64,000 nucleotides of DNA from Labyrinthula sp. Ha (GCA_015227615.1 JAALGZ010000005.1:1116001-1180000); one strand, 5' to 3'; shown: positions 33,591-46,155, numbered from the stretch's first letter. Made by a program: numbers and translations. Notes: generated by a model from the sequence alone, not told the origin.

Positions 33591-33634
33591 TTGCTATTTG
33601 TGGTAATGCAAACTCGATGTAAGCACAAAAAAAT
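33591..33634. promoter_or_regulatory. 44-bp divergent promoter, lipoyl-like/SAM and PSMG3
   Basis: The whole space between two divergent ATGs. It contains GGTAATGCA at 33602-33610, the same 9-mer found in the only other short divergent spacer of the window (AAA+/GCN1). A weak TTTGC...GCAAA inverted pair brackets part of it. With so little room, the core promoters must overlap each other or the coding ends. Confidence 0.45.
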
Positions 33635-34042
33635 ATGGACTTCCCTAAAGTAAAAGATTTCTTAGTGAAGATAGACGGACTAGAGAAGGAAGTCCAGTTT
33701 CTTTTTACAATATTTCAGAACAAAATATTTCTTATTGTTTCGCAGATTGGAAAAATTGGAGCCCTTGTCCAGGGAAGTGTTGATCAAAGAACTGATGATC
33801 CTGTTTTTGGAGCGTTGAAGAAGCAAATGTTTTCAGTAGAGATGGTTCTCGGAGATAGAAGCAACGAGTTGTTGCTTGTTCTCGTTCGGCAAATGATGCA
33901 ACATTTACCAGCTAAGCACAGTACCAAGGACCTTTTAGTTTCCTTTTCACTCGAAGCAATTGTTCAAAACGATGAAGATGTCTTGAGACAGTATATACAT
34001 CCTATAATTGCAGAGTATAAAACACTTGTATGCCAGATATGA
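33635..34042 (+). CDS. PSMG3: proteasome assembly chaperone 3-like protein
   Basis: A 135-residue protein resembling PSMG3/PAC3 (122 residues in human), a chaperone that pairs with PAC4 in assembling the 20S alpha ring. The best match is the central beta strand 'I-F-L-I-V-S-Q-I-G-K-I-G-A-L-V' (about 29-44, compare 'ILVVVTQFGKMGTLV'), followed by a 'V-L-G-D-R-S-N-E-L' turn like 'VLLGQDEPL' and a C-terminal helix '..R-Q-Y-I-H-P-I-I'. There is no signal peptide or membrane segment. It starts 44 bp from the divergent lipoyl-like/SAM gene and ends in TGA 21 bp from the eL6 stop. The assignment rests on fold-like pattern over the whole length and is good but not certain. Confidence 0.75.
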   Translation: MDFPKVKDFLVKIDGLEKEVQFLFTIFQNKIFLIVSQIGKIGALVQGSVDQRTDDPVFGALKKQMFSVEMVLGDRSNELLLVLVRQMMQHLPAKHSTKDLLVSFSLEAIVQNDEDVLRQYIHPIIAEYKTLVCQI

Positions 34043-34063
34043 GTTTTTAATCCTTAACCGGGT

Positions 34064-34633
34064 TTAAAAAGCCATTTTGTGAGGGGCTTCTCCTCTTCTT
34101 AAGAAGAATTTGTCCTTCAAGTACTCCTTCAGGAATGCAACTTCCTCTATGTTAGACATAATAGCGTCGTCAACCTTATCTTGAACAGCTTTTTTCTTCT
34201 TTGTGATTTCAGGGTCATACTTAAACACAGCTCCTTGCTGAAAAAATTCTCTGGATTTTGCGGAATCAGTAGTCGCTTTAGCAGATTTCTTTGGAGTAAA
34301 GTATGAGTCGTTTACCTCATCTGGAATCTGTAATCCTTCAATATCAACTTTCTGAGTGGTTGAAATAGTATAAGCTTGGTTTACTCTTCGCAAAGGAACT
34401 CCGTTTACTTTGTATGGTCCAGTAACAAGCAACAAACCAGAGTCCAACTGCTTCAAGAAAACTACTCTCTTGCCTTGATATCTTCCTGCAAGAAGGATAA
34501 GCACAGTTCCTGGGGAAAGAGACTTTTTAAGTTTAATGAAATTCTTCTGAGGAACAGTGCTCTTTGTTTTGGTGCGGCGTTTGTACTTCACTTCATCCTC
34601 AGTTGGGTAATATTTAATTGCAGATTTTGCCAT
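34064..34633 (-). CDS. RPL6: 60S ribosomal protein eL6
   Basis: Large-subunit ribosomal protein of 189 residues, close to the short fungal/protist form. The N-terminal Y-Y-P-T-E-D-E motif, S-P-G-T-V-L-I-L-L-A-G-R-Y-Q-G-K-R-V-V-F-L-K-Q-L-D-S-G (about 40-67) and L-L-V-T-G-P-Y-K-V-N-G-V-P-L-R-R are diagnostic. The C-terminus 'L..Y-L-K-D-K-F-F-L-R-R-G-E-A-P-H-K-M-A-F' matches the family end. The start at 34631-34633 is the family start. It closes a four-gene island in which adjacent genes are only 21-44 bp apart, although a ribosomal protein gene would be expected to need a strong promoter, which must lie in the desert side. Confidence 0.96.
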   Translation of the reverse strand: MAKSAIKYYPTEDEVKYKRRTKTKSTVPQKNFIKLKKSLSPGTVLILLAGRYQGKRVVFLKQLDSGLLLVTGPYKVNGVPLRRVNQAYTISTTQKVDIEGLQIPDEVNDSYFTPKKSAKATTDSAKSREFFQQGAVFKYDPEITKKKKAVQDKVDDAIMSNIEEVAFLKEYLKDKFFLRRGEAPHKMAF

Positions 34634-37600
34634 TGTTTTGTTCTTTTTGTTGGTTAGTCACAATTGCCCAAAATGAATGAACAATTTCTTGTCGCAAGAT
34701 ACAGTAATCACATATTGAGAATACCACTACGCTTAGACACCACAGCAAAACCACTATAAAAAGGATCCAGGGAATGTGTTAACTGAAGAGATTAATAGAA
34801 GATCCTATAGCTTATACATAATACGTAATAATTAAATTTAATAGTATTTTGGATACTTTAGACAACAAGTGTAAGAAGTCTAATCCGAGGCACAGTGCCA
34901 TTAAGATACCATGTTCTTACAATCAATATTTACAAACTGAGCATAGTAAGCCACTGTGACCGGAAATACTTCTACTCTAGATACCCCTTAGAAAAATTTC
35001 AATCCTTCCGAGCTTAAGGGTTATACTATCATCATATCTCAAGCCACCTTAGGTATGCTGGCCTCTGGAAACATGGAAATGCCAACTATGAGCAGTTCGG
35101 TCAGCTATAAAACCAAAATATTTACATGAAAACCCACACTAAAACCTTATAAAATGTGTGCAGTGTGCTGATGAGATGTGTACAAATAATATAACTTCCA
35201 TTTCGCACTATTAAAAATAGATAAAAGAATGTGCCGACTCTGACTTAAGGCGTGCTGCTATACTTAGCTTCTTTCTTTAGGTTTGCTCAATTAATAGAAA
35301 TGTCCAGAAACTAGTATACTTAACCATGGTATATACATAAGAAAATTCAACAAAAGATGTAACTAACATAAAAAACACGACAAGACAATATTACTCGTTC
35401 TTCCAGGGAGAAAATAAATATGAAGTTTTCGTGTATTTTGAAAAGAGTTACCAACATAGCAACCATCAAACAATAAGAAACGCGGGTGGTGTTTTTATCC
35501 TTAATTGTATCGAAGAAGAGAAATGATAAGGACTGCTATGTCAAGTAGAGGTTCAATGTGTTCATTATAGTAGTTTAACTTGTATCAGAACTATCTGCCC
35601 TGAAGTCAGATCTTTTACAGAGATACAACAGCCTAACTGTAGCTTCAGCATTTATCGAATAGACATGGAGCGCTAAGGGTTGATGATACACCTTCCAAAA
35701 CAAATATAAGTAAACAAGTTAAGGTTTTGTTCTGAGGTAAGGCGTTACTTTTCTTCTGAAACATTTTTTTGTCAAAAATGGATTAACGGGGATGAACATC
35801 ACGTTGCGGAAGTTTGATGCAATTTCTACAGCAATTTTTAAACGTGAAAAGTAATACCTGTTTTACTTGGTTTTTGACTCAATATTTTCATCTTATTCTT
35901 AATCTACACAGAAGAGCAAACATGCATCAGATTAGATAATTCTTTAAATTTATTTATATTGCGATATTGAGTCCATAGTAATTCCTATTCTAACAGCTAT
36001 AGCTAGATTCATCTCCCTTAAATCTAGAATGACAACCTCATTAGGACAGCACAGTATTGAATTATATTAAAGGTTGCAAAAACACTATTTATTGATTATA
36101 TGTTCTTCCCACGAGGTTGTTCACGTCTTAACCCTTAATAAAATCTTATTATAGGTGTTTAGTATATAGAGGGTTTTTAGCTACGAAAGGTTATTGCAGT
36201 TTTCTCATGAAAAAGTTTTAATATGTGGTGAAAAGACAAATATTTAAAGTTAAAGAAAAAACATCTGGTCACACTGGTATCAGTATATTTATACTAAGTA
36301 CAACACAACTTATTCTTGGTTTGAAAATAATGAAAACAAGTGCTCTGATTATGTGTAGAATGGTTCTACCATATCTGTACTTGATCAAATTCGTATCGAT
36401 GTATTCTAGTAACTTCATTAAACCTATGTAATATGTTGTGTGACAAATCCCCAATAACCATGTGTAGACTTTCTTAAATTTCCACAAAAAATGAGATTGC
36501 ACATGTTAAAGAGTGCAAATCATTATCTTATATTTAGTCTTCACCACTAATTTATTTCAATAATAATAAAAATTTTTGCATCTATCGAATAAGTGAGCTA
36601 AAGCTATAGAGATTGCGATATCTGAGGGTCCAAATATGTTTTTTAAATTTTTGATTACGTATATGTTGATTAAGGAAGGAAAGGTAAAAGGTACACTAGA
36701 GCTGCTCATGTCCCAACTTCTACTTATTCTTGGACTGTTCTTGGTATTGTCACGAATGTTTCTTGGCCATGTTTTTTTCTTGGTTCACTTAGGATGTCAT
36801 TCATGGTCATATATTCTGTTAAAAACTTTCAATATGGATGGGAAGTAGTGACAAAGGTGACGCTTTTAATGAAAAAAAATATGGGGGAGGGGTAAAAAGT
36901 AGCAGGAAGATACTATTGAAAGTTATTTGATCTATCTGTTAGTGTTGTATTTTTTACTCAAGTTGAAGGCTATTTTCCATTACATTTTCAGAGTTACTTT
37001 TATTCGTTCTAGTTGGGTTATGCTCATGTTCTGCTGTAGTATGTTTATCGCACAGAGATCCTTGTCCTATTGTTTTCACACCTTCCTGTTCAGTAACCAC
37101 TGTGCAGCAATTTCTACAATATTCAGGTCTAGCGCAGCTCGTTCTGTATTCTTCGTTGAATTCAAAGTGGTTCATTTTACTTGTTAAGATAATCAATTGA
37201 TTTTCTTCTAAGCGGAGAAGTAAGAGTTCTTATCTTTCAAACGAATAAAAGGGGTCAACAACAATGGGATTTAGGGAACTATTTTTATTCTCTTTGTAAA
37301 ATATTTACTGATGAATAGTTTGAGAAAATTTTCATGTCTCCATGGGTTATTTTAGCTATGCGAATTCTAATATCTTCGCATATTCCAGATGTATAAACAT
37401 TTTTTATTGTATTAAAAGTTGATATCATGTTCTACTACCTGGCTCTAAATTTCTGGGATTGACGGTGTCTCTGTCTGAAGGCAATTAAATAGGAGAGTTG
37501 TTCATTGAACTATACCTAGTCGTCTGCTACTGCTGCTTTGTGTTTTTTACAGTAAAGTTTGATTAATTGATAAAAAGCAAGAATTTCAAGGAAAACACAA

Positions 37601-40600
37601 CTTTCTATTATCGGTGACACTGTTCGCCATGAATTTGTCTAGGATATGCGATCATTAACTTTCTTATTTTCTGTTTTAGGACGCATTTCTACTACTTTAA
37701 TACGTTTGTTCTTATTTGTAGACTCCGCATTGTTTTATTACCTCTCAGATATGAATTAACTTTCCATCGTACTCAAGATTCTCTGCATATGACATCACCT
37801 GCGACTGAAGAGTATTTAATTTCTTCTTAATAATACATATCTTTGATATGAAACTCAAATTTATTTTGTTCTTTTAATTATGTCATTCAGAGCTATAAAA
37901 AATAGTACAGGGATATTGTATATCCTTGAAGAGTCTTGCATTTTAGTGCGATATCTCCGTTTATTTTCTAGAGCCTTCTTTAACATCCATACCAACTTTG
38001 TCATTAACATGTATTACTGTTATAACAGTCTTGTGCTTTACACAATATGAGTCCCGACACAATTTTATAGAATGGTGTCTGACGCTGTTAAACCCCAGCT
38101 AAAAGTTCACGAATAATTGCCAAGTCTTTATGTCTCACTGGTATATATCTTGATTTTTATATGCAGAGTTTAAGTATTTTGGGAAAAACTTCTTTCAAGT
38201 GAAAAATAGTTTTGGGTTTTTAATTTTTTCAGTAACTTTAATAAGGTACATGTTGAAAATATGAAGAGTTTTCTTTAAGGTAACATTGATTAGCATAATT
38301 GGTTTATATCTAGTAGCGGGGTTATGTGGTTTTTGTTTTCGTAAATACACATTACATCTATACTACAAGAATATTTTCATTGTACGGACCAAATCTATCT
38401 TTGATAAAAAGTAAAATTGATTTTTTAAAGTTTTTTGAAATGTTGTTCGAGAACATTGCAATGTATCAGTGTGCACCTTGTCTTTCTCTGTAAATATATT
38501 CCATTTTATCTTTATTGTAACAATTTTGTGAAATAATCACATATTGTTTATCTGTAATTTCCAAAATAAATCTGATCTATTAAAAAAAAAATGCCACAAG
38601 TTTTTGCCGCAGATGTGTAATGTTTATTTCTTGAAAACTGATAAGTTATCTGTATCGTATAGTCTCATCGTTTCATCCAAATATTTCCACAGTATTTCGA
38701 TTCTTGGCATCGTCTTTGTTGGATTACCATTATCATATCCTTCGTTTTCATATCGTTTCGTATTATAAATAATCTCTCTGATAAGAGGAATTTGTTTTAT
38801 TGAGTTTATAATGTTGAATTTCTTTACTATATCGATGTAGTTCATATTGGACCAATTATTGTAGTCTTCACCGCTACCACTTTCAGCTCTATGACTAATC
38901 GTTTCTTTTTTTGATGTGGTGTATCAAATGTGTTTTCCCTTTAAATATGTTCCTCTCCTTCTGGAGTGTTTAACTCTATTAAATTTTGTTTTAACACATA
39001 GTGAAACGACTTCTATAAATATTTTTTTAACTGATTTGACGAATGTTAGATAGACTTATCCTCTACTGTGTTATTTGTAAGCTTGATTTATATCGCTAAA
39101 TTGAGAAGTTCTTCCTTCCATGTTTCCGATTAAGCCTATTTATCTCTCTTTGACAATGAAAAAATACAGTCTTAAGCTGTTTTTCAAATTTTCACACTCA
39201 CGGAAAATGTTGTTTCATCATATTCTTTCCCGTTCCAGAAATATATATATACATCAATATATCCAGTTCTTGTTTAACTTTGAGCTAAAAGAAAAGTGGC
39301 CTACCATTTGATACAGTTATTTATCCAAAAGCTTATAGTGTTTCCTTGACAGATACAGAATTCTATATTTTCTTGTCTTATACATCATCTACAAACTGTT
39401 AGCTGAGTACAGATAGTTCTTGCTCTTTAAATCACGGCCTTTGAGCTTTTTCATTGCTTACATATTTGCTTAGACTGCTGAGTGTTTGGTCGAGTGTGCG
39501 ATTCTGTATTTTATTTATGCATTGATATCTCCCAGTAGAATTATCCCATAACCTTAGTTTATCTAATGTAATTTATTGTTTGGTTCATGTACGAATATTT
39601 TATATGTATTTACCTCTTGACTAGCAGTTAATACAATGTAAATAAATCTACTTATTTTCTTTTTTCTCCTGTATGGAGGATAAAATCATGAATTCTATGT
39701 GATGCTGATAACCGGAAGGCGCTTTTAACAAAAAATCACCCCGTATGAACCAAGCGATACCAGCCTCACCTTTAAGTAAAATTGATGGAAAGCACTTTTG
39801 ACCAACGCGAGAAAATTCATATCCTCCACGATCCTCTGTATATGTCGTACTGAAAAAAATCAAAGCTTTGTGGACCAATAGACTTCTAAGAAAATATTGA
39901 TGCCATGTAGTTTGACAAAGCAAGGCTATCGATACTAAAAGCCATCAAGGTAAAGATGTCTCTTTTTGGTACAAAGCTTTTTGGGTCCATCGGTTGAATT
40001 CGCTTGACCATTGGGGTCTTGGACAAAGAAAATCATGATTTTCCATTTATTGTCTCTTAATATCGAAAATTAGTAATTGTCTGCGATTTCTACATCACAT
40101 CTTAATGAAAAATCATTTCTGGATCCTCAGCAGATAAAAAGCTTTTCCAGCCTTAGCAGCATGAAAGCTATATATTCCGCACCTCCGATCACCATAAAAA
40201 CTTAAACGAAACACTTAGGTTCTCAATAGATATACATTGATTTCCCTATTACACACCATTGGATTTGATAAGTACTGCCACTTGTTTTAAAATGCGTCTC
40301 GTGAACAGAGTCATTGGTAACCTTCATGTTAAGACTCGAAATTAGCATGCTTATACTGCAACATTTTTTAGTTAATGCTTTAAATCAAGCAGAGGTTGCT
40401 GCTCTTCTTATTGGCTTATTGAATATGATGCCTAACCTATGTAAAAAAATAGCATGTATCAATTAAATTTAAAGTCATGGAGAATTTTAACTTTCACAAT
40501 GCCCGTTTCCACTTTTTTGTTATAGCAAAATACTTTCTCCCATGTGAAGTAATTCGTGAGCCTGCTGTAGTGATGTACCTGTGCCGCCAGTTGTTGCCAA

Positions 40601-42641
40601 CGAAAATTTACCTAAAAAAGATCTGCTAGCGCTCCCTTGGCAATCTTGATTTACACGGAAATAAGGTTGAATGTTCAGATAATGCTAGCGCGGCTATTGG
40701 TTTGGTGGCATCTCTTAAACATATATATTTTTCCCTTTTTGGAAACAACATCATAAATCCTTATTAAAGCTCTTAAGAGCTACACTATGCCTCTAACCAA
40801 CTATTTTTTACTTATTCCCATAGTTAAAAACGATTTCAAACCCATGTTGGTTTTGGATGATTCAGAAAACATTCACAGGATATTGAAAACCTTAAGCCCA
40901 AATCTTTATTGTTTTTTCTAACAGCTCCAGTATCAGATCTAGCTAGCATGAGCTGAGATATTGGCTCTAATCTTCATTGGTTCTAAAACAATAGTCTCAA
41001 TCTATAAAACCATGTTACTTATCAGATAAAATATGAGCATATTCAAACGTTGTGGGAAGTACTCCGTGTAAAATACATTTAAGATAAGTCTAATAGGATT
41101 CTTTTGGACAACAAACTTATACTTAAAGTATTCTAGACATATATCATATCATTATGCAATACGCTATCACTCTATGACCACTTTTAGCATCAGATAAGGG
41201 TGCCAACAGATATCACAACAGCAAGCACTTTTAGTTCATCGTATTTTCAACCCGTTGCATATTTACTATAATGCACCAGTGATTCCAACTTTTCATTAGG
41301 GACAATCTATACAGCATTCATGAACATCTTTGTAGGTATAAAATTATGACTTTATTTAAGAATCAACCCGTTTCCAGAGTTAACGATACCATTCTTGCGC
41401 AACTGTTCCGTATACAATAACTAAGTCATACTTCTACACTGAAAATTAACCCATATATTTTGTTATAATCATACTTTTAAAATGCAAGTTGGACGAAAAA
41501 TAGTACTTGAGCATCCTTAAAGATTTGAGATGATACCGCAGAAAGGGTAACTACGAAAAAATTTATGCAAATTTCACCCTAGTGCATCATGTTCTTGTCT
41601 TTGTTTGCTGATGATTTCGTACAACAGTAAATTTAAATGACGGATATATAATTGATTCATACTTGAAGACAAAAAAACATATATTTTGGTTTTGTAGGAT
41701 CTGGCGAAAGGCATCTGCGGATATAACCAGTACCAAAACAATTTCTTAATTTGAATCTTTGATATCGTATCCTAAGAAGTTATTTCACTTAGCATAAGCT
41801 TACAGGAATCAGCCTAAAACTCTGCTCGCTCCTTATTCTTAAGGGAGTACAACAAGCCGCATCTTCAGACTAATAAACCGTAAAAGCATAACTAATCCTA
41901 CATATTAAATACCCCATCTAGTCTAACACAAACTAAAGCAATGGTCTGATGGACATTCGGTAAATAATATATATACATTTCATTATGACATTTAATGCAC
42001 TTTATTCTAGTAATGATCTCGTTACTTACCTTTTATGATTATGATTGTATTCAGAGCTGCAATAGTACCCATTTAAAAAACAGGTGAAGCAATAGTTTTG
42101 AATATTTTGCTTAAGATAAACATTTACTAGAAATCACTTATTATAATATTCACTTTAGCCTTTAAAATTTTCATAGACTCAAAAGAAAAAAGATTTACTG
42201 GGTTTATTTCGTTGATCGTTTGCATATGTCCTGTTAGATTTCAGTGCTAAGGTTAACTAAAGCTATTATCACGACTATGTAATTTCTCTTGGTACAAGGA
42301 ATGTAAATGCATATTCTTATTTCATTACGACTGGTGCAACTATAGAAAGTGATAATGTAGAATTTGCATCGTGGAGCTTAGCTATATAAAAACTTCTTGG
42401 AATGAACTGATGTATAACATTCTTCCTAGTTTATTTGAAAAAATAGTATATTATTTGTAGATTGAGGTAATAATACAAAAAAATAAAGATATAAGAAATA
42501 CTTTCAGTTTTCTTAATAACATAGATGTGTAATTTAATTACCATAGGAGCAAGAAATCCAAAAATCCTCCTTACATCTGTTATGAAGTAAATATTCATTT
42601 CAAAATTATATCTTGTACAATTTCCCAAAATTTCATCAAAA
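34634..42641. other. gene desert of 8.0 kb
   Basis: No gene I can support. A Cys/His-containing minus frame at 36954-37196 and a protein-like minus frame at 39648-39923 (with 'EDRGGYEFSRVGQ' and 'GEAGIAWFIRGDF') are open but have no recognised motif and no clear ATG context. The second might be a transposon remnant. I see no terminal repeats, RNA genes or tandem arrays. Confidence 0.6.
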
Positions 42642-44129
42642 ATGATATTTCATGAAATACGAACGTTTCTCAAAAGAACAAATATTTTCCAATGCTATCT
42701 TCCATTGAAAAGGTCACTATCCTCTTTTACAGCTGTTGATATAACTGAAAAACTAGGTATTCAAACTATTTCGGACGAATTTTCCAAGAAACCTTTTCTG
42801 ACGGATTGGACTGGGGAATTCTGTAGCAACAAGGAGAGTATTGTGGCTCTTCCTAAGAGTACGGAAGAGGTCTCAAACCTACTTAAATTCTGTTCTCAAA
42901 ATGATATAAAAGTTGTTCCACAAGGTGGGAATACAAATTTGGTTGGTTCTTCCATTTGCACACAACCCAACTCAGTTCTTCTCTCCCTACAAAAACTTAA
43001 TAAAGTTGTTTCGTTGAACAAGCGCTCTAATTTATTAGTAGCTGAGGCTGGTTGTATACTTGATTCTCTTCAGTCCGTTTTAGATCCTCATGAACTTCTT
43101 CTTCCTATTGATTTGGGCTCAAAAGGTTCATGTACAATTGGTGGAAATGTTTCTACAAATGCTGGGGGCATTAGGTACGCAAGATACGGATCTTTGAAGC
43201 AGAATGTCCTTGGATTAGAAGTTGTTTTACCCTCAGGAGAAATAATGGACCTAACGCTTTCTGGTGTAAGAAAGAACTCAACTGGTTTGGATCTAAAACA
43301 ACTCTTTCTTGGAACAGAGGGAACCTTTGGTGTAATTACTAAAGTTGCAATCAATGTTGTTCAACAACCTAGTGCTGTGAATCTGTGTCTTCTTGGTTTC
43401 AAGAATTTTAGTTCTCTTGAGCGTTGTATTGAAATTATAAAAGCCAGTTTGGCAGAAGTAGTGTCTGCCGTAGAATTTTGGGATGATCAGGCAATGCATC
43501 TACACATGGGCAGAGATGTGCGAAACCCTTTTTCTCTTGTTTTCCCGTTTTATTTACTAGTAGAAACTAATGGATCAAATGTGGATCATGACATTGAAAA
43601 AATTGAAAATTTTATAGAGGAAATGGTTTCTGAAGATCTGTTATTTAATGAAAATTCCGCTGTGTTGGCTTCTACGCTGAAAGAACAGCGAGAATTGTGG
43701 GAGATTAGAGAAACTTTTACAGTTGCCTTGCGGGAGAAGGGAGGTTATACTTTAAAAAGTGATCTGGCATTTCCTAATATAGGTTTGATGAACGAGGCAA
43801 CTCAGTTCATGAAGCAGCAAAGCAGCTTGTTCGAAGGTTTGTGTACTGCAGATTATAATATTTCACAATATGGGCATATTTTAGACGGGAATTTGCATTT
43901 AGAAGTTTGGTTCAAGGAAAAAGATGCTGAGCGAATAGAGCGAGTCAAAGACACTATTTACGAATTTGTAGACAAAAAGAATGGGTCAATATCTGCAGAA
44001 CATGGAATTGGTTTGCTAAAGAAAAAACCATTCTTAGAATCAATGACTGAAGCAAAGGTTGATTTACTCTCAGCCCTAAAGAAAACTATTGATCCTCGCA
44101 GTATTATGAACCCTGGAAAAATATTTTAA
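42642..44129 (+). CDS. D2HGDH: D-2-hydroxyglutarate dehydrogenase, mitochondrial
   Basis: FAD-dependent enzyme oxidising D-2-hydroxyglutarate to 2-oxoglutarate, usually passing electrons to the ETF system in mitochondria. It has 495 residues. The first 27 are rich in Arg/Lys and hydrophobics with no acidic residue after position 5, as in a mitochondrial presequence. The FAD-binding PCMH domain shows V-V-P-Q-G-G-N-T-N-L-V-G (91-102), then G-G-N-V-S-T-N-A-G-G-I-R-Y-A-R-Y-G-S-L and L-K-Q-L-F-L-G-T-E-G-T-F-G-V-I-T. The C-terminal domain has the metal-site motif G-H-I-L-D-G-N-L-H-L and S-A-E-H-G-I-G, and ends in M-N-P-G-K-I-F. D-lactate dehydrogenase is the nearest alternative, but the blocks fit D2HGDH better. 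It is convergent with the OTU gene, 122 bp between stops. Confidence 0.93.
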   Translation: MIFHEIRTFLKRTNIFQCYLPLKRSLSSFTAVDITEKLGIQTISDEFSKKPFLTDWTGEFCSNKESIVALPKSTEEVSNLLKFCSQNDIKVVPQGGNTNLVGSSICTQPNSVLLSLQKLNKVVSLNKRSNLLVAEAGCILDSLQSVLDPHELLLPIDLGSKGSCTIGGNVSTNAGGIRYARYGSLKQNVLGLEVVLPSGEIMDLTLSGVRKNSTGLDLKQLFLGTEGTFGVITKVAINVVQQPSAVNLCLLGFKNFSSLERCIEIIKASLAEVVSAVEFWDDQAMHLHMGRDVRNPFSLVFPFYLLVETNGSNVDHDIEKIENFIEEMVSEDLLFNENSAVLASTLKEQRELWEIRETFTVALREKGGYTLKSDLAFPNIGLMNEATQFMKQQSSLFEGLCTADYNISQYGHILDGNLHLEVWFKEKDAERIERVKDTIYEFVDKKNGSISAEHGIGLLKKKPFLESMTEAKVDLLSALKKTIDPRSIMNPGKIF

Positions 44130-44251
44130 AATATGCCAGTGCTTTAGTAAAGCTCAATAGAATTTTTGTTCCCACCAAAACTTACTGAAATAAAATATCA
44201 TAAGAATATGTGTCAAATGTTAGAAAAATATCTATACGGACCAAGGATAAA

Positions 44252-46155
44252 TTAAATATCTTTCTTTACAGCTTCTTCCGCTTCTGGTTTTTCAACCCTA
44301 GGGGGTGGGTTATTCTCTTCTTCACTACTATCAACTTCTTTCACATCTATAACAATTTTACTTTCGGTTGCATTATCAACTTTAGGTTGTTCGATGGGTT
44401 CGGTTTCAGCAGCGTCTAATAATATGTCATTCGCTCCCACCTTATTCGTTTTTACTTCTTTCTCACTCTCTTCATCTCCTTTAGAAGCACTAGTCTTAGT
44501 ATCAGTAGTTTTGCTTTCGGTGTCTTCGTCCTCTTCGTCCTCTTCCTCTTGTTTTTCCTCCTTTTCTTCTTTTTGGCGCTTCTCCTCAGCTTCTTTTTTT
44601 TTGGCTTCTAACTTTCTTTTTCTCTCCTCTTCTTCAGATTTTTCTATAATTCGCCTTCTTCTATCTGCTATCCAGGTGGTAGTTCTTTTCTTACCAACCT
44701 TATAACTCTTGTTTCTAGCAACTTTAATATCAGCTGGAATCACTGAATTATAATGGCATTTACCATGATAAGAGAGCCTGATAGGTTCTACGTCTTTAAT
44801 CTTGGATGGTAAATCACCCTTGAAGTGAATCTTCATTGGTTTATACTGAATTCCTAACCCACTAACCTGAAATATCACAAATCTTCTATCATACAACTCC
44901 TCCATTGCTCGAATTTCCGTATCATCGCCCCATTCTCTATCTCTTTTCATTTTTTTAACATGCTGCACTATATTTCCCGTGAACAGTTCAAATCTTTCCT
45001 TATTTTTCAACATATAATTACAGCATTCAGCTCTTACTTTTGCGTGTTTCTTTGGTGTTCCATAGACTTGATGAGACACTGTTCTAAAAAGACAGTTACC
45101 ATCAGCCTCCATGTCAACAAGCTGCAAATTGTGCTTTCTCTTTAACACCTTCTTGAAGTTCGTCTTCCTCCTTCTCAGCCTCCTCTGAATTCTTTTAGTA
45201 AATTTACTCTGCTCTGAAATCCTCTCCGCATCCATATAAATATGCAACCACTCATCCCAAACAACTTTCCAATTGTCAAAATGAATTCTTATCCAATATC
45301 CATCATCACTTAAGGCCTTTATAGTTGCTGGTCTCCACTTTTTCTTCATATCTCTCCCGTTTTTTGCTTTAAAAATATCAAGAATATCTAGTTTATGGCC
45401 TTCCTCATATTTATGATGTAAGACTTCAAGTCCACTCTTAGTTCCTGCTTTGGCAACCCTATGAGGTTCCTTTGTCACGTTTATACTAATTTGCTCCTAG
45501 GACTAATGAAAAAAAAAAATACTACAGATTTTTCCTTGGTCAAAGGGTATTCGAAGTTCCAAACATATCCCTCTCCTTCCTTGGGAGTTGATTCTGACAA
45601 GAACTTAGCTTTTCTCCATACCCAGCCTCCTGTCGGAGGATTCGGAATATGTCCCCGAAGCGCCATTTTCCTGTCAATGGCTTTTGCCCGTATAACCTTT
45701 GCAGACGTATCCAGTACGTCATATAGTTCCTGTCTATCTTCAACAAATATATCAACTTCCTCCTGCTCCTCAGTTTTACCTTCTGCCTCATCAAATTCAG
45801 ACTTCACCTCGAGGTCAGCGAAATCCGGGTCCTCCAGGATGTTGTACCCCTCTGGCTCGTCTATTTCACTTTCCTCATACTCGGAATCTTCTGAAACAAC
45901 TGAAGCTTTACCATCAGCTTCAATCTTACTAGATGAATCTCGAAGCTGGTCCACAAGGTCCTTATCATCTTTTTCCCCTTCTGTGTTGTCAGCAGAGTTT
46001 TTTCTCTTCTTACTACGGCGAAATAGATTAAAAACAGAAGTCCCTCCCCCTGCGCGCTGATTTGAAGCCCTCTGCGCAGATGTACTTTCTCGTGGATCAA
46101 TAATAGGTTTCTTAGATGGATCAGGCAAAGGTTGCTTCCATGCTTTGTTTGACAT
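44252..46155 (-). CDS. OTUD5-like deubiquitinase with a Tudor-knot-like module, one 29-nt intron
   Basis: Ovarian-tumour cysteine protease predicted to cleave ubiquitin chains. Exons on the minus strand are 46155-45526 and 45496-44252, giving about 624 residues. Exon 1 encodes an acidic, low-complexity region ending in a conserved-looking 'GGWVWRKAKFL' stretch. Exon 2 begins E-Q-I-S-I-N and carries a Tudor-knot/chromo-barrel-like segment (D-D-G-Y-W-I-R-I-H-F-D-N-W...W-D-E-W). The OTU domain follows with D-G-N-C-L-F-R (Asp342, Cys345) and C-H-Y-N-S-V (His458). The L-S-Y-H...H-Y-N-S-V end is typical of OTUD5. The last 130 residues form a Glu/Lys coiled coil and an acidic tail. The second exon frame opens only at a GTG, which with the open frame just upstream argues for the intron. 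Confidence 0.84.
45497..45525 (-). other. 29-nt intron in the OTU protease gene
   Basis: Minus-strand sequence begins GTAGTA, has an 11-T run, and ends CATTAGTCCTAG. Use of the earlier CATTAG would make a 23-nt intron but places a stop right after the junction, so the second AG is chosen. Splicing joins ...T-K-E-K-S to E-Q-I-S-I-N in phase. Confidence 0.7.

Noticed and set aside
36954-37196. Cys/His-containing minus frame as a zinc-finger protein
   Set aside because: Cysteine spacing fits no zinc-finger class I know, and there is no supporting context.
44394-44705. Serine-rich plus-strand frame
   Set aside because: Mirror image of the Glu/Lys coiled coil of the OTU protease gene; low-complexity shadow.
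45503-45525. A 23-nt intron using the first AG in the OTU gene
   Set aside because: Places a stop codon directly after the junction. The 29-nt choice keeps the frame.
45461-46060. 199-codon plus-strand Ser-rich frame over the OTU gene's first exon
   Set aside because: Antisense of the acidic region. The minus strand explains the sequence and splices into the OTU domain.
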